Source: Glycomyces xiaoerkulensis
GTDB lineage: Bacteria > Actinomycetota > Actinomycetes > Mycobacteriales > Micromonosporaceae
Direction: 5' to 3'
NCBI RefSeq assembly: GCF_002798405.1
Contig: NZ_PGGV01000038.1
Coordinates: 62,001-126,000, forward strand
Length of the DNA stretch: 64,000 nt
Under the pieces are notes generated by a model, which was given only the letters and a program-made list of their open reading frames with translations, was not told the DNA's origin and made no database searches. The translations under genes and the position numbers were made by a program. The first letter of the stretch is position 1. Each line of letters begins with the position of its first letter. This document shows, in pieces, positions 9,138 through 18,715 of this stretch.

Positions 9138-10478
9138 TCATCGGGCCAGCCGCTCCAGCAGCAGCGCCTCGGCCGCACAGACCCGCTCGAACATTTCCAG
9201 ATCGAGCGATTCGTTGGGGCCGTGCGGGTTCGAATGCTGGTCCTCCACCCCGGTCACCAGGATCGCCGCCTCCGGGAACAGCTCCTGGAAGGTAGCGATC
9301 ATCGGGATCGAGCCGCCGACCCCGATCTCGACCGGGGCGGTCCCGCCCCACGCCTCGGCGAACGCCTCCCGCGCGGCGTCGAACGCAGGCCCGGTCGTGT
9401 CGATGGCGCACGGATCGCCGACGCCCGAATCGGACGTGACGGCGACCTCGGCCCCCCACGGCGCCCGCCGCCGGAAATGCGCCGCGACCGCCTCGAGCGC
9501 TCTCGAGGCGTCGTCGCCCGGAGCGAGCCGGAACGACACCTTCGCCCGCGCCCTCGGCTGCAGCGCGTTCGCCGCCTCCGCCGCGCCCGGCGCATCGATA
9601 CCCAGGACGGTCGCGGTCGGCTTGGTCCACATCCGCTCGGTCAGCCGCCCGGTCCCGATGAACTCGGCGCCCGGAAGCATCCCGGCCTCGTCCCGCAGCG
9701 CCGCCTCGTCGTAGTCCAGCTCGGGCCCCTCGGCGGAGACCAGACCCTCGACCGCCACGTCGCCGCGCTCGTCGTGCATCGTCGCCAGCAGCCGGCACAG
9801 GGCGGTGAGCGCATCGGGCACCGGGCCGCCGTACAGGCCCGAGTGCAGCGCGCCGCCCAGCAGCGAGACCTCCACATAGGCGTTCAGGACCCCGCGCAGC
9901 GAAGTCGTGAACGCCGGGACCTCGGTCTTCCAGTTCATCGAGTCGGCGATCACCACCACGTCGGCGCTCAGCGCCTCCCGGTGCTCTCGGAGCAGCGCCT
10001 CCAGCGTCGGAGACCCGAACTCCTCCTCGCCTTCGATGAGGAGCTTCACACCCACCGACGGCTTCCCGTCGAACGCGCGCAGCGCCGCCACGTGCGCCAT
10101 CACCCCGGCCTTGTCGTCGGCGGCGCCGCGGCCGTAGAGGCGCCCGGCGCGCTCGACCGGTTCGAACGGGTCGTCCTGCTTCCACAGGGCCGGATCGCCG
10201 ATCGGCTGCACGTCCTGGTGGGCGTACAGCAGCACCGTCGGCCGCCCGGCCGGGGCCGGGAAGTCGGCGAACACGCTCGGCTGGCCCGACTCGTGCCGGA
10301 TCTGCCGGACCTCGGCGGCACCGGCCTCCTCCAGCAGCCGCTGCACCGCGTCGGCGCCCCGGCGGACCGGCTCGTGGTCGAAACCGTCGAAGGCGACCCC
10401 GGGGATCCGAACCAGCCGCTCCAGGTCCGCGCGCACACCCGGCATCGCGTCGCGCACCGCATTCACCACATCGCTCAT
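9138..10478 (-). CDS. M20-family metallodipeptidase
   Basis: A 446-residue cytosolic dipeptidase of the M20 (CNDP/DapE-like) family. Candidate dizinc ligands and catalytic residues are visible: H87 and D89 in AHQDVQ, D121/D122 in GRGAADDKAG, E151-E153 in EGEEEFG, D179, and a C-terminal His in EDQHSNPHGPNE. A dimerisation domain occupies roughly residues 200-310. The ATG at 10478 is chosen; a TTG three codons upstream is less likely. TATCAT (10492-10487) lies eight bases before the start with no Shine-Dalgarno, indicating a leaderless transcript divergent from the SURF1 gene. Confidence 0.87.
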   Translation of the reverse strand: MSDVVNAVRDAMPGVRADLERLVRIPGVAFDGFDHEPVRRGADAVQRLLEEAGAAEVRQIRHESGQPSVFADFPAPAGRPTVLLYAHQDVQPIGDPALWKQDDPFEPVERAGRLYGRGAADDKAGVMAHVAALRAFDGKPSVGVKLLIEGEEEFGSPTLEALLREHREALSADVVVIADSMNWKTEVPAFTTSLRGVLNAYVEVSLLGGALHSGLYGGPVPDALTALCRLLATMHDERGDVAVEGLVSAEGPELDYDEAALRDEAGMLPGAEFIGTGRLTERMWTKPTATVLGIDAPGAAEAANALQPRARAKVSFRLAPGDDASRALEAVAAHFRRRAPWGAEVAVTSDSGVGDPCAIDTTGPAFDAAREAFAEAWGGTAPVEIGVGGSIPMIATFQELFPEAAILVTGVEDQHSNPHGPNESLDLEMFERVCAAEALLLERLAR

Positions 10479-10486
10479 GGAGGCCA

Positions 10487-10507
10487 ATGATAGGCCCGGT
10501 CTACACT
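10487..10507. promoter_or_regulatory. Back-to-back leaderless -10 boxes
   Basis: Only 35 bases separate the divergent dipeptidase and SURF1 starts. TATCAT on the minus strand (10492-10487) and TACACT on the plus strand (10502-10507) sit eight and six bases before their start codons. The two promoters must share or exclude polymerase binding. Confidence 0.6.
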
Positions 10508-10513
10508 CGCTCC

Positions 10514-11293
10514 GTGTTCCAACGATTCGGGTTCCTGACCTCGGCGCGCTGGCTGGGGTTGACGGCCGCGGCGATCGTCGTGGTGGTGGTCTGCACGCTG
10601 CTGGCCCAGTGGCAGTGGGGCCGCGCCGAAGAGCGCGCCGAAGCCAACGCCCGGATCGACGCCGACGGCGCCCCCGCCGCGCTGGAGGAGGTCCTCCCGG
10701 CCGGGTCGGCGCTCGACGACCAGGACCGCTGGACGCTCGTCGAAGCCACCGGCGCCTACGACACCGACCACGAGATCGTGCTGCGGGCCCGGACCAACGA
10801 CGGCGTCAACGGCTACGAGTTCGCCACTCCACTGGTCCTCGGCGACGGCACCGCGCTGCTGGTCGTCCGCGGCTTCATCGCCTCCGACGGCTCCGGTTCG
10901 GCCCCCGACCACCCGCCCGCGCCGTCCGGTGAGGTCACCGTGGTCGGGCGCCTCTACGAGAGCGAACCGGCCGCCGGGCGGGTCGACGCCGAAGCCGGGG
11001 CCGTCAGAGCCCGGCGCCTGAGCATCGACCGGCTCGCCGAGCACCTCGGCGACTACGAGCTGCGCGCGGCCTGGATCGGCGAGGCCGAGCCCGCCGACGG
11101 GTTCACCGCGCTGGAGACGCCGTCGTTCCGCGCCTGGCAGAACTACTCCTACGCCGTCCAGTGGGCCCTGTTCGCCGCGCTCGTCCCGCTCGGCTGGGTC
11201 GTCCTGATCCGCCGCGAGCTGCGCGGCGAGCCCGACGGCCCCGTCGGGCGGGGCGTCAATCGCCGAACTGGATCGCATTCGACGGCGCGTTGA
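10514..11293 (+). CDS. SURF1-family cytochrome oxidase assembly protein
   Basis: A 259-residue SURF1-like protein, a membrane factor for haem-copper oxidase maturation. An N-terminal helix ends in the conserved LAQWQWGR motif (about residues 25-33), a periplasmic domain follows with the family-typical NYSYAVQWALFA, and a second helix lies near the C terminus. The GTG at 10514 is chosen because TACACT ends six bases before it and similarity begins there; an ATG at 10487 would extend into the divergent promoter. Its end overlaps the convergent penicillin-binding protein gene by 38 bases. Confidence 0.85.
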   Translation: MFQRFGFLTSARWLGLTAAAIVVVVVCTLLAQWQWGRAEERAEANARIDADGAPAALEEVLPAGSALDDQDRWTLVEATGAYDTDHEIVLRARTNDGVNGYEFATPLVLGDGTALLVVRGFIASDGSGSAPDHPPAPSGEVTVVGRLYESEPAAGRVDAEAGAVRARRLSIDRLAEHLGDYELRAAWIGEAEPADGFTALETPSFRAWQNYSYAVQWALFAALVPLGWVVLIRRELRGEPDGPVGRGVNRRTGSHSTAR

Positions 11294-13430
11294 AGTCTTC
11301 GACCGGTTCGTCCTCCAACGCGTCCTTGAGGATGTTCCCGACCGTCTCCTTCGAGACCGAAGAGTTCCCCCGGCCGACCGCGTTGTGGATGTAATCCGGG
11401 TCGGCCATGAACGCCCCCACCGTCAGCTGCGGCGTGTAGCCCAGGAACCACGAGGTCCGGTTGTTGTCGGTGGTCCCGGACTTGCCGGCGACCGGGCGCC
11501 CGAGGATCTCGCCGACGTTCCGCGAGGTGCCCCAGGGGCCGCAGTCGGTGCCTTCGCGCTGCGTCTCGGTCACGCACCGGCCCGCGTCGGTCGCGGCACG
11601 CGCGATGTCCTCATCGATCTCCTGGTGGCAGCGCGGCTCGGTCACGTTCAGCTCCTGGCCGTGCGCGTCGATCACCCTGGTGACCGGCAGCGGCTCGCAG
11701 TACTGCCCCTCGCCGGCGAGGGTGTTGAACACGTTGGTCATCTCGATCGGCTGCACGTCGGAGACGCCGAGCGTGAACGGCCCCCAGCCGGCGCGGCGCT
11801 CCTCCGAGGCGTAGTAGGCGTCGCCCTCGCTGCGCCACTCCAGACCCATCCGCTCGGCCATCTCGACGGCCTTGTCCGCGCCGACCCGGTCGATCAACTG
11901 TGCGAAGTAAGTGTTGACCGACATGCCGAAGCCCGACCACATGTTGCGGTTCCCGGCCATCGACGCCGATCCGTTCTTCGGGCACCAGCGCCCGCCGCAG
12001 GAGGTGGTCGCCGACACGAAGCTCGTCGTCACCCGGTGCGGGGAGTCGATGTCGTAGTCGAGCGGATAGCCCTCGTCCAAAGCCGCGAGCAAGGTGAACA
12101 CCTTGAACGTCGACCCGGCCTGGTAGCCGCCGGTGTCGCCGCCGCCCAGCACCGGGTTGACGGTGTTGGGGTAGTTGCCCTTGCGGTCGTCGATCGACGG
12201 GTTCGAATGGGGTCCGTTGTCCGACTGGTCGTACGAGAACGACCGGTTCAGGCCGAGGCCCTTGATGCGCCCGGTGCCCGGCTCCATCACCACCGCGCCG
12301 TGGGCCAGCGGGTTGCTCTGGTCCTTGGCGTCGTTGACGGTGCCGTTGGCGATCTTCTGGATGTCCGGGTCGAGGCTGGTGATGATCGTGTAACCGCCCT
12401 GGCGAAGCTCGCGCTCCCGGTCGCCCGGGGTCTCGCCGAAGGCGTCCTGCTCGCGCCACCAGCGCCGGAAGATGTCGCAGAAGAACCCGAACTCGGTCGA
12501 GGTGCCGTCGATGACGATGCACGAGTTCGGCGGGTTGTACACGTCGAGCTCGATCGGCGTGCCGCGGACCTCCGAGGCGTCGCCCCGCGAGAGGTAGTCG
12601 GTCTGGACCATGCGGTCCAGCACCCAGTTGCGGCGGCCCAGCGCCGCCGTCTGGTCCGAGGTGACCGGGTCGTACGACGAGGGCGCCTGCACCAGGCCGG
12701 CCAGCAGCGCCGCTTCATCGAGCTCCAGCTCCGAAGGGTGCTTGGAGAAGTACACCTGGCTGGCGGCGAAGATGCCGTATGCGTTGTGCCCGAAGTAGGC
12801 CTGGTTGAGGTAGCGCTCGAGGATCTCGTCCTTGGTGAGCTGCTCCTCCAGGGCCATCGCGAGCCGGGCCTCGCGGAGCTTGCGCGAGACGGTCTGCTCG
12901 GTGGCGTCGATGACCTCCTCGATGGAGTCGGCGTTGAGGCGCAGCGCGCCGCGCACGTACTGCATGGTGATCGTCGAAGCGCCCTGCCGGACCTCGCCGG
13001 AGGTCTGGTTCGCGACCGCCGCGCGCACGATGCCGCGGTAGTCGATCCCGTTGTGGTCGTAGAAGCGGGTGTCCTCGGCGGCCACCATCGCCTGCCGCAT
13101 CACCGGCGAGACCTCGTCGAGGGTGACCGGGCGCCGGAATTCGTCGTAGAACATGCTGATGAGGGTCTCGCCGTCGGAGGCGTAGACGTACGACGTCAGC
13201 GGCGGATCGGTGTCGGCGACCTCCTCCGAGAGCGTGTCGATCCTGTCGAAGCCCGCCTTGGCGCTCAGTCCGGCCATTGCCACCAGGGGGAACACCAGCG
13301 CCGCTATCCCCAGTCCGCACAGCAGACTGGTGCGTAGCAGGGCGGAGACCCCGTCGGCGTAGCGGCTCGCATTGCCGGGGCCTACGGAGCCGACGCCGGT
13401 CATCTGTCGGTGGCGGGGTCGATTGCGCAT
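11256..13430 (-). CDS. Class A penicillin-binding protein (transglycosylase/transpeptidase)
   Basis: A 724-residue bifunctional cell-wall synthase. A signal-anchor helix lies at about residues 31-55. The GT51 transglycosylase has EDTRFYDHNGID (119-130) and GASTITMQ (150-157). The transpeptidase domain has STFK with nucleophile S440, SVN (504-506) and KSGT (650-653). Extra Cys residues at 304, 318, 478 and 483 suggest disulfides outside the membrane. TAGGCT (13442-13437) lies exactly six bases before the ATG, so the transcript is probably leaderless. Homologous to the mycobacterial PonA group. Confidence 0.92.
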   Translation of the reverse strand: MRNRPRHRQMTGVGSVGPGNASRYADGVSALLRTSLLCGLGIAALVFPLVAMAGLSAKAGFDRIDTLSEEVADTDPPLTSYVYASDGETLISMFYDEFRRPVTLDEVSPVMRQAMVAAEDTRFYDHNGIDYRGIVRAAVANQTSGEVRQGASTITMQYVRGALRLNADSIEEVIDATEQTVSRKLREARLAMALEEQLTKDEILERYLNQAYFGHNAYGIFAASQVYFSKHPSELELDEAALLAGLVQAPSSYDPVTSDQTAALGRRNWVLDRMVQTDYLSRGDASEVRGTPIELDVYNPPNSCIVIDGTSTEFGFFCDIFRRWWREQDAFGETPGDRERELRQGGYTIITSLDPDIQKIANGTVNDAKDQSNPLAHGAVVMEPGTGRIKGLGLNRSFSYDQSDNGPHSNPSIDDRKGNYPNTVNPVLGGGDTGGYQAGSTFKVFTLLAALDEGYPLDYDIDSPHRVTTSFVSATTSCGGRWCPKNGSASMAGNRNMWSGFGMSVNTYFAQLIDRVGADKAVEMAERMGLEWRSEGDAYYASEERRAGWGPFTLGVSDVQPIEMTNVFNTLAGEGQYCEPLPVTRVIDAHGQELNVTEPRCHQEIDEDIARAATDAGRCVTETQREGTDCGPWGTSRNVGEILGRPVAGKSGTTDNNRTSWFLGYTPQLTVGAFMADPDYIHNAVGRGNSSVSKETVGNILKDALEDEPVEDFNAPSNAIQFGD

Positions 13431-13654
13431 ATATATAGCCTAGGCCACATGCGCGACGTGAAGAATGGAAAACGCTCTGCATTCTGCATTGCGTTGTCTA
13501 AGGCGCGCTTAAGGACACGGACGGGTCATCACTCCCGCACCGCCCGCATCGACGGCGATACGTAACAGCCCCGCAATGCGCCGGTTAGATGTGTGCGACG
13601 AACCGTGCCTACTCTTGCACACAGTCCCGAGAGAAGCACGCTAGGGAGGCGGAC

Positions 13655-14872
13655 GTGTCGGTCTACGAGGTAGGGCTGCGACTGCGCGGCAAGACCGTGC
13701 TGGTCGTCGGCGGCGGCACCATCGCCGCCAGGCGCGTCCCCCGGCTGCTCGACGCCGGCGCGCGCGTGAGGCTGGTCGCCCCCGAAGCCACCGCCACGCT
13801 CGGCGACCTGGCCGCCTCCGGCGAGCTCCGGTGGGAGCGGCGCGGCTGGCGGCCCGGGGACGGAGCCGACGCTTGGTTCGTGCTGGCCGCCACCGACGAC
13901 CCCGAGGTCAACGCCGCCGTCGCGGCCGAGGCCGAGGCCGGCCGCGTCTGGTGCGTCCGCGCCGACGACGCCGGGTCCTCCGACGCCTGGACGCTCGCTG
14001 CCACCGAGTTCGACGGTGTCGGCGTCGGCGTCTCCGCCTCCGGCGACCCGGTCCGCGCGGCCGGCGTCCGCGACGCCATCGCGGCTCTGCTGCGCAGCGG
14101 CGAGCTCGACGTCCCCCGAGGCCGCTCGTCGCGGCGGCCGGTCGGCGTCGCGCTCATCGGCGCCGGTCCCGGCGACGCCGACCTGATCACCTTGCGCGGG
14201 CTCGAACTGCTCCGGCGGGCCGAGGTGGTCGTCTCCGACCGGCTCGCACCGCAGGAGCTGCTCGACCTGCTCAGCGACGAGGTCGAACTCGTCGACGCCG
14301 CGAAGCTCCCGTACGGGCGCCACACCGTCCAGGAGCAGATCAACGAGGTCATGGTCGAGCGGGCGCTGGCCGGCAAGTTCGTGGTGCGCCTCAAGGGAGG
14401 CGACGGCTTCGTGTTCGGCCGGGGCGCCGAGGAGCTCGACGCCTGCCTGGAGGCCGGTGTGCCGGTCCAGATCGTCCCGGGCGTCTCCTCGTCCATCGCC
14501 GGGCCCGCCGCGGCCGGTATCAGCGTCACCGAGCGCGGTGTGGTCCACGACTTCACCGTCGTCACCGGCCACGTGCCGCCGGACGACCCCAAGAGCCGCG
14601 TCAACTGGGCCGCGCTCGGCCAGTCCCACGGCACCCTGGTGATGCTGATGGCGGTCAAGAACCGCGCGGCCATCGCCGAGGCCCTCATCGCGAACGGGCG
14701 CGACCCGCGCGATCCGGTGCGCATTGTGGAGAACGCCACGACCAAGAACCAGACGATCCGCTCCTGCTCCCTCGCCGAACTCGGTGCGGCCGAGGCCCAC
14801 CACCCGGCCGTGATCGTCGTGGGAGCGGTCGCCGGCCGCCGCCGCGCATTACTCCAAAGTAACCTGACTTAA
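13655..14872 (+). CDS. cysG: Siroheme synthase (precorrin-2 dehydrogenase/uroporphyrinogen methyltransferase)
   Basis: A 405-residue bifunctional enzyme turning uroporphyrinogen III toward siroheme, the cofactor of sulfite and nitrite reductases. The N-terminal NAD-binding half begins VLVVGGGTIAARRV; the C-terminal methyltransferase starts near residue 160 with VALIGAGPGDADLITLRG and contains RLKGGDGFVFGRG. The length equals the mycobacterial form. AGGGAGG precedes the GTG by five bases, so the in-frame extension to 13589 is rejected. The 220 bases upstream hold no other gene. Confidence 0.92.
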   Translation: MSVYEVGLRLRGKTVLVVGGGTIAARRVPRLLDAGARVRLVAPEATATLGDLAASGELRWERRGWRPGDGADAWFVLAATDDPEVNAAVAAEAEAGRVWCVRADDAGSSDAWTLAATEFDGVGVGVSASGDPVRAAGVRDAIAALLRSGELDVPRGRSSRRPVGVALIGAGPGDADLITLRGLELLRRAEVVVSDRLAPQELLDLLSDEVELVDAAKLPYGRHTVQEQINEVMVERALAGKFVVRLKGGDGFVFGRGAEELDACLEAGVPVQIVPGVSSSIAGPAAAGISVTERGVVHDFTVVTGHVPPDDPKSRVNWAALGQSHGTLVMLMAVKNRAAIAEALIANGRDPRDPVRIVENATTKNQTIRSCSLAELGAAEAHHPAVIVVGAVAGRRRALLQSNLT

Positions 14873-14958
14873 GCCACTCTCGGGTCACCCACGTTCGAGA
14901 TCTTTCTGTGACATTGCGACCCTGGTACGGGTTGCGCGAGCCGATTAGGCTCAACGGC

Positions 14959-15027
14959 GTGTGTCGATCCTCCAGGATCCCCCGCAAACCCCCTGGAGGC
15001 GACTACCCCCGCGCTCTAGCGCCCTGA
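14959..15027 (+). CDS. Possible 22-codon leaderless leader ORF
   Basis: TAGGCT (14946-14951) is followed after seven bases by GTG and a 22-codon frame (VCRSSRIPRKPPGGDYPRAL plus AP) ending 27 bases before the FN3-protein start. The spacing equals that of leaderless genes in this window. Its RNA can form two mutually exclusive hairpins: GATCCT/AGGATC (14966-14979) or CCTCCAGG/CCTGGAGG (14969-14976 with 14992-14999). Translation could affect the downstream operon, attenuator fashion. No homology is recognised. Confidence 0.35.
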   Translation: MCRSSRIPRKPPGGDYPRALAP

Positions 15028-15054
15028 CCATCCCAATATGAGGAACTGTCTGCG

Positions 15055-17673
15055 ATGACCACCATCAACTCCGACGCCCGGCGCCTCAACGTCAAGGGTC
15101 TGCTGATTGCGGTGGGCCTGCCCGTGGTGTTGGTCGGCGCGTTGGTCGCCACGCTGCTCGGTACCGGGGCGTTCTCCCGTGACAATCAGGGCGAGGACGC
15201 CAGCATGTGGCTGTGGACCACGCCGGCCGGTGAGATCGCCCGCGTCAACGGGCTGACCGCGGCCACCGACGCCCGGTTCGAGATCACCGACGCGGCGGGC
15301 AACCCGGTCCAGATCGAGCAGACCGACACGCACCTGCTGCTGCGCAACATCGCCACCGGTGAGGTGTCGGCGGTGGACCTGTCCACGCTGTCGCTGACCG
15401 GCTCGGCCGAGACCGCCCCCGGCGAGGGGGTGCGCCTGGCGCTCCACGACGATGGCGCGTTCATCGTCGATCAGGTGCAGGGCAAGGTCAATCAGGTCGA
15501 TCCGTCGACGCTGGAGCCGGTGGGTGAGGCGCTGTCGTTCCCGGCGGGCCTGACCGGCGGTGCCTTCGATGCCGAGGGGAAGCTGTGGGTCGGAGTGCCC
15601 GGCGAGGGCACGGTGGTCGAGATCGAGCCGGGCGAAACCGGTGCCCGGACCCTGGCGACGAAGGCGGTGGCCGAACCGCGCCAGGAGCTGTCGTTGACCG
15701 TGCTGGGCGACGGGGTGGCGGTGCTCAACAAGACCGTGCATCGGATGACGACGCTGCGGTCGGACGGACGGATCCATGAGGCCGACATCGAGCTGCTGGG
15801 GCCGTCGGAGACGCCGGAGACCAGTCCGGGGACGGTGGCGGCGGTGACGGTCACCGATCCGCCCTCGGTGGTGACCGTCGACGACGACCAGGCCACGTCG
15901 TTCGATATCGGGGCGACGCCGTCCTCGACGCTGGGGGCGGCGATGGAGTTCCACGAGCGGGTGTACGTGCCCGACGGCACGAACGGCCTGGTGTGGGTCT
16001 ACGACCTGGACGGCACCGAGTTGGAGCGGATCGAGATCGATTCGGGCGGGGGACCGGTCGAGCTGTACCACTCGGGTGACACCTTGTTCGCCAACGCGGT
16101 GAACACGAATCAGGCCGTGGTGGTCTCGGCCGACGGGCAGGCCCGCATGGCCGAGAAGGACCGCGACGACATCCTCGGCGGCAACGCGCCGCCCGACGAC
16201 GAGGACGAGGACTCCGGCGAAGGCGAAGAGGGAGACGAGGGCGACGACGGCGGCCAGGAGGAAGGCCCGCCCGGCGCGGTGGCCAACCTCGCCGGCACCG
16301 CCGGCGACGGCCTGATCAACCTGTCGTGGGACGCGGCTCCGAACAACGGCTCCGCGCTGACCAAGTACGTCATCGAAGGCGCCGGCCAGTCCTGGGAGAT
16401 CGCCCCCAATCAGCGGATCCTCGAGATAGGCGAGCTCGACAACGGCGAGCCCTACACCTTCACCGTGACCGCCCACAACGCCCACGGCGCCGGCGACACG
16501 GCGACCTCGCCGTCGATAACGCCCTCCGCCGAGGTACCCGACCCGGTCGGCAGCGTCGAGGCCGTCGCCAACCCGGACGGCACGGTCGAAGTCACCTGGG
16601 ACGAGGCCGACGGCCAGGGCAACGACGTGACCGGCTACCAGGTCGAGGCCGTCAACGGCGACGGAGAGCGCGCGGTGGTCGGCGAAGCCGACGGCACGAG
16701 CCTCACCGTCGCCGACGGCGAGCTGACCTACGGCACCCAATACGCCTTCTCGGTCACGACACTCGCCGCCGAAGCCGCCGCCGAGCCGTCGGAACCGTCG
16801 GACCCGGTGACGCCGTTCAACGTCCCGGACGCCCCGGGCGACCTGCTCGCCCAGACCGCCCAGGACGCGGCCGGATCGATCGACGTCACCTGGAGTCAGC
16901 CCAGGCGCAACGGCCGCGCGATCGAGAAGTACATCGTGACCGCCGGCGGCCAGACCAAGGAGGTCTCGAACCAGGCCGAGGTCCGCATGGACGGCTTCGC
17001 CGACGGCCAGAACGTGCAGGTCAGCGTGGTCGCCGTGAACGAGGCCGGCGAATCCGAGCCGGCCACCGGCACCTCGAACACCATGGAGCCGCCGACCGTC
17101 CAGGTCTCGGGCAACTCGTCGACGGCCACCTCGATCACGGTCAACATGACCTACGACGACGGCGGCGGCGACGTGACCTGCACGCTTATCCGCGGCAACA
17201 AGCTGAACGTGGCCAAAGGTTCATGCGACAGCCTCACCGAAAACGGCCTGCGCGCCTCGTCGGACTACACCTACAAGGTCCGGATCGCGAACGCCGCCGG
17301 GCGCTCGAGCACGAACAACTTCGGCCTCTCCACCAACAACATTCGGGGTGAGGTCTACTTCGGGTGCGACGTGGACGTGGACAACAACTACTGCGACTCG
17401 GTCGACGGCGTCGGCCTGTACGACAACGCCCAGAGGAACGGCTCTCCCGCCCGAACGGTCAATACCGGAGACCGCTTCCGAGCCGTATGCTGGACCACCG
17501 GACCGAGGATCAAACCCCGAGGCCAGGAGTCGGACGGCTACGTCGACTACCACGAGGGCAAGAACGCCACCAACAAGCAGATCCTGCTCGGCAACGACCT
17601 GTACATACCGTTCGCCTGGTTCAACATCGACGGGGTCGGCAAGAACTCGGTCGGGAACGTACCCCAGTGTTAA
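15055..17673 (+). CDS. Membrane-anchored protein with fibronectin type III repeats
   Basis: An 872-residue protein with a short cytoplasmic N terminus, one membrane helix (about 15-37) and a large external part. Residues 50-375 form repeated beta segments that could be a propeller; a Gly/Asp/Glu-rich acidic linker follows (about 380-402), then three or four FN3-like domains (about 403-760) and a unique C-terminal domain with paired Cys. It opens an operon with MoxR, DUF58 and transglutaminase-like genes, an arrangement common in Actinobacteria. Scaffold or adhesion functions are inference. GAGGAA lies about ten bases before the ATG. Confidence 0.75.
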   Translation: MTTINSDARRLNVKGLLIAVGLPVVLVGALVATLLGTGAFSRDNQGEDASMWLWTTPAGEIARVNGLTAATDARFEITDAAGNPVQIEQTDTHLLLRNIATGEVSAVDLSTLSLTGSAETAPGEGVRLALHDDGAFIVDQVQGKVNQVDPSTLEPVGEALSFPAGLTGGAFDAEGKLWVGVPGEGTVVEIEPGETGARTLATKAVAEPRQELSLTVLGDGVAVLNKTVHRMTTLRSDGRIHEADIELLGPSETPETSPGTVAAVTVTDPPSVVTVDDDQATSFDIGATPSSTLGAAMEFHERVYVPDGTNGLVWVYDLDGTELERIEIDSGGGPVELYHSGDTLFANAVNTNQAVVVSADGQARMAEKDRDDILGGNAPPDDEDEDSGEGEEGDEGDDGGQEEGPPGAVANLAGTAGDGLINLSWDAAPNNGSALTKYVIEGAGQSWEIAPNQRILEIGELDNGEPYTFTVTAHNAHGAGDTATSPSITPSAEVPDPVGSVEAVANPDGTVEVTWDEADGQGNDVTGYQVEAVNGDGERAVVGEADGTSLTVADGELTYGTQYAFSVTTLAAEAAAEPSEPSDPVTPFNVPDAPGDLLAQTAQDAAGSIDVTWSQPRRNGRAIEKYIVTAGGQTKEVSNQAEVRMDGFADGQNVQVSVVAVNEAGESEPATGTSNTMEPPTVQVSGNSSTATSITVNMTYDDGGGDVTCTLIRGNKLNVAKGSCDSLTENGLRASSDYTYKVRIANAAGRSSTNNFGLSTNNIRGEVYFGCDVDVDNNYCDSVDGVGLYDNAQRNGSPARTVNTGDRFRAVCWTTGPRIKPRGQESDGYVDYHEGKNATNKQILLGNDLYIPFAWFNIDGVGKNSVGNVPQC

Positions 17674-17689
17674 GTAGGAAGCGACGAGA

Positions 17690-18715
17690 ATGCAGGACAC
17701 CGAGCAGACCCATCCGCTGCAGGCGCCCCGGCAGGCGCAGCAGCAGGTCACGCTCAACGCCGGGCAGGCCGAGGCGTTCGCCGCCACGTTCGAGCGCCTC
17801 GCCGCCGCGGTGGACACGGTCGTGCTCGGCAAGCCCGAAGTCGTGCGCCTGGCACTGACGGCCATGTTCGCCGAGGGCCACATCCTCCTGGAGGACGTGC
17901 CCGGCACCGGGAAGACGACGCTGGCCCGCGCGATGGCCTCGGCGGTCTCGGGCCAGTGGCGCCGCATCCAGTTCACCCCCGACCTCCTGCCCTCCGACGT
18001 CTCCGGCGTCACCATCTTCAACCAGTCCTCGGGCGGCTTCGAGTTCCACCCGGGGCCGGTCTTCGCCAACATCGTCATCGCCGACGAGATCAACCGGGCC
18101 AGCCCGAAGACCCAGTCAGCGCTGCTCGAGGTCATGGAGGAGGGCCGTGTCACCGTCGACGGGCAGCCGCATCAGGTGCCCTCCCCGTTCGTCGTCGTGG
18201 CCACCCAGAACCCGGTCGAGATGGACGGCACCTACCGCCTGCCCGAGGCCCAGCTCGACCGGTTCCTGGTGAAACTGTCGGTCGGCTATCCGGTGGAGGC
18301 CGCCGAGATCGAGGTCCTGCGCGGCACCCACCAGCGGTCGGCCGACGCCGTCCCCGCCGTGGTCGACACCGACACCGTCGCCCAGATGGCCGAGATCGCC
18401 AAGTACGTCTACATCGCCGAACCGCTCTACGCCTACCTGGTGCAACTGGCGCAGGCCACCCGGCAGCACCCGCAGGTCGCCGTCGGCGTCAGCCCGCGCG
18501 GACTGATCGCCCTGACCCGCGCGGCCTCGGTCTACGCCCTCTCCCAAGGCCGGACCTACATCATCCCCGAAGACGTCAAGGCCCTCGCCGAGCCGGTCTT
18601 CGGACACCGCATCCAACTCGCCCCCGACGCGGCCATGCGCGGCGCCAGCGGCCCCGCGGTCGTGGCCGACGTCTTCGATCAGGTCCCCGTCCCGCTGCCC
18701 GCCTCGGCGGCATGA
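17690..18715 (+). CDS. MoxR-family AAA+ ATPase
   Basis: A 341-residue AAA+ chaperone of the MoxR family. Walker A is PGTGKTT (71-77), Walker B is IVIADE (128-133), and the sensor region AIL-type C-terminal helical lid follows. MoxR ATPases act with vWA or DUF58 partners, often in maturation of secreted or metal-containing complexes. It begins 16 bases after the FN3 gene and its stop overlaps the DUF58 start by four bases, so the genes are translationally coupled. The client is unknown; the two flanking operon proteins are the obvious candidates. Confidence 0.9.
   Translation: MQDTEQTHPLQAPRQAQQQVTLNAGQAEAFAATFERLAAAVDTVVLGKPEVVRLALTAMFAEGHILLEDVPGTGKTTLARAMASAVSGQWRRIQFTPDLLPSDVSGVTIFNQSSGGFEFHPGPVFANIVIADEINRASPKTQSALLEVMEEGRVTVDGQPHQVPSPFVVVATQNPVEMDGTYRLPEAQLDRFLVKLSVGYPVEAAEIEVLRGTHQRSADAVPAVVDTDTVAQMAEIAKYVYIAEPLYAYLVQLAQATRQHPQVAVGVSPRGLIALTRAASVYALSQGRTYIIPEDVKALAEPVFGHRIQLAPDAAMRGASGPAVVADVFDQVPVPLPASAA

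Noticed and set aside
17956-18711. Long upstream extension of the DUF58 frame
   Set aside because: It is another frame of moxR; the DUF58 start is the ATGA overlap at 18712.
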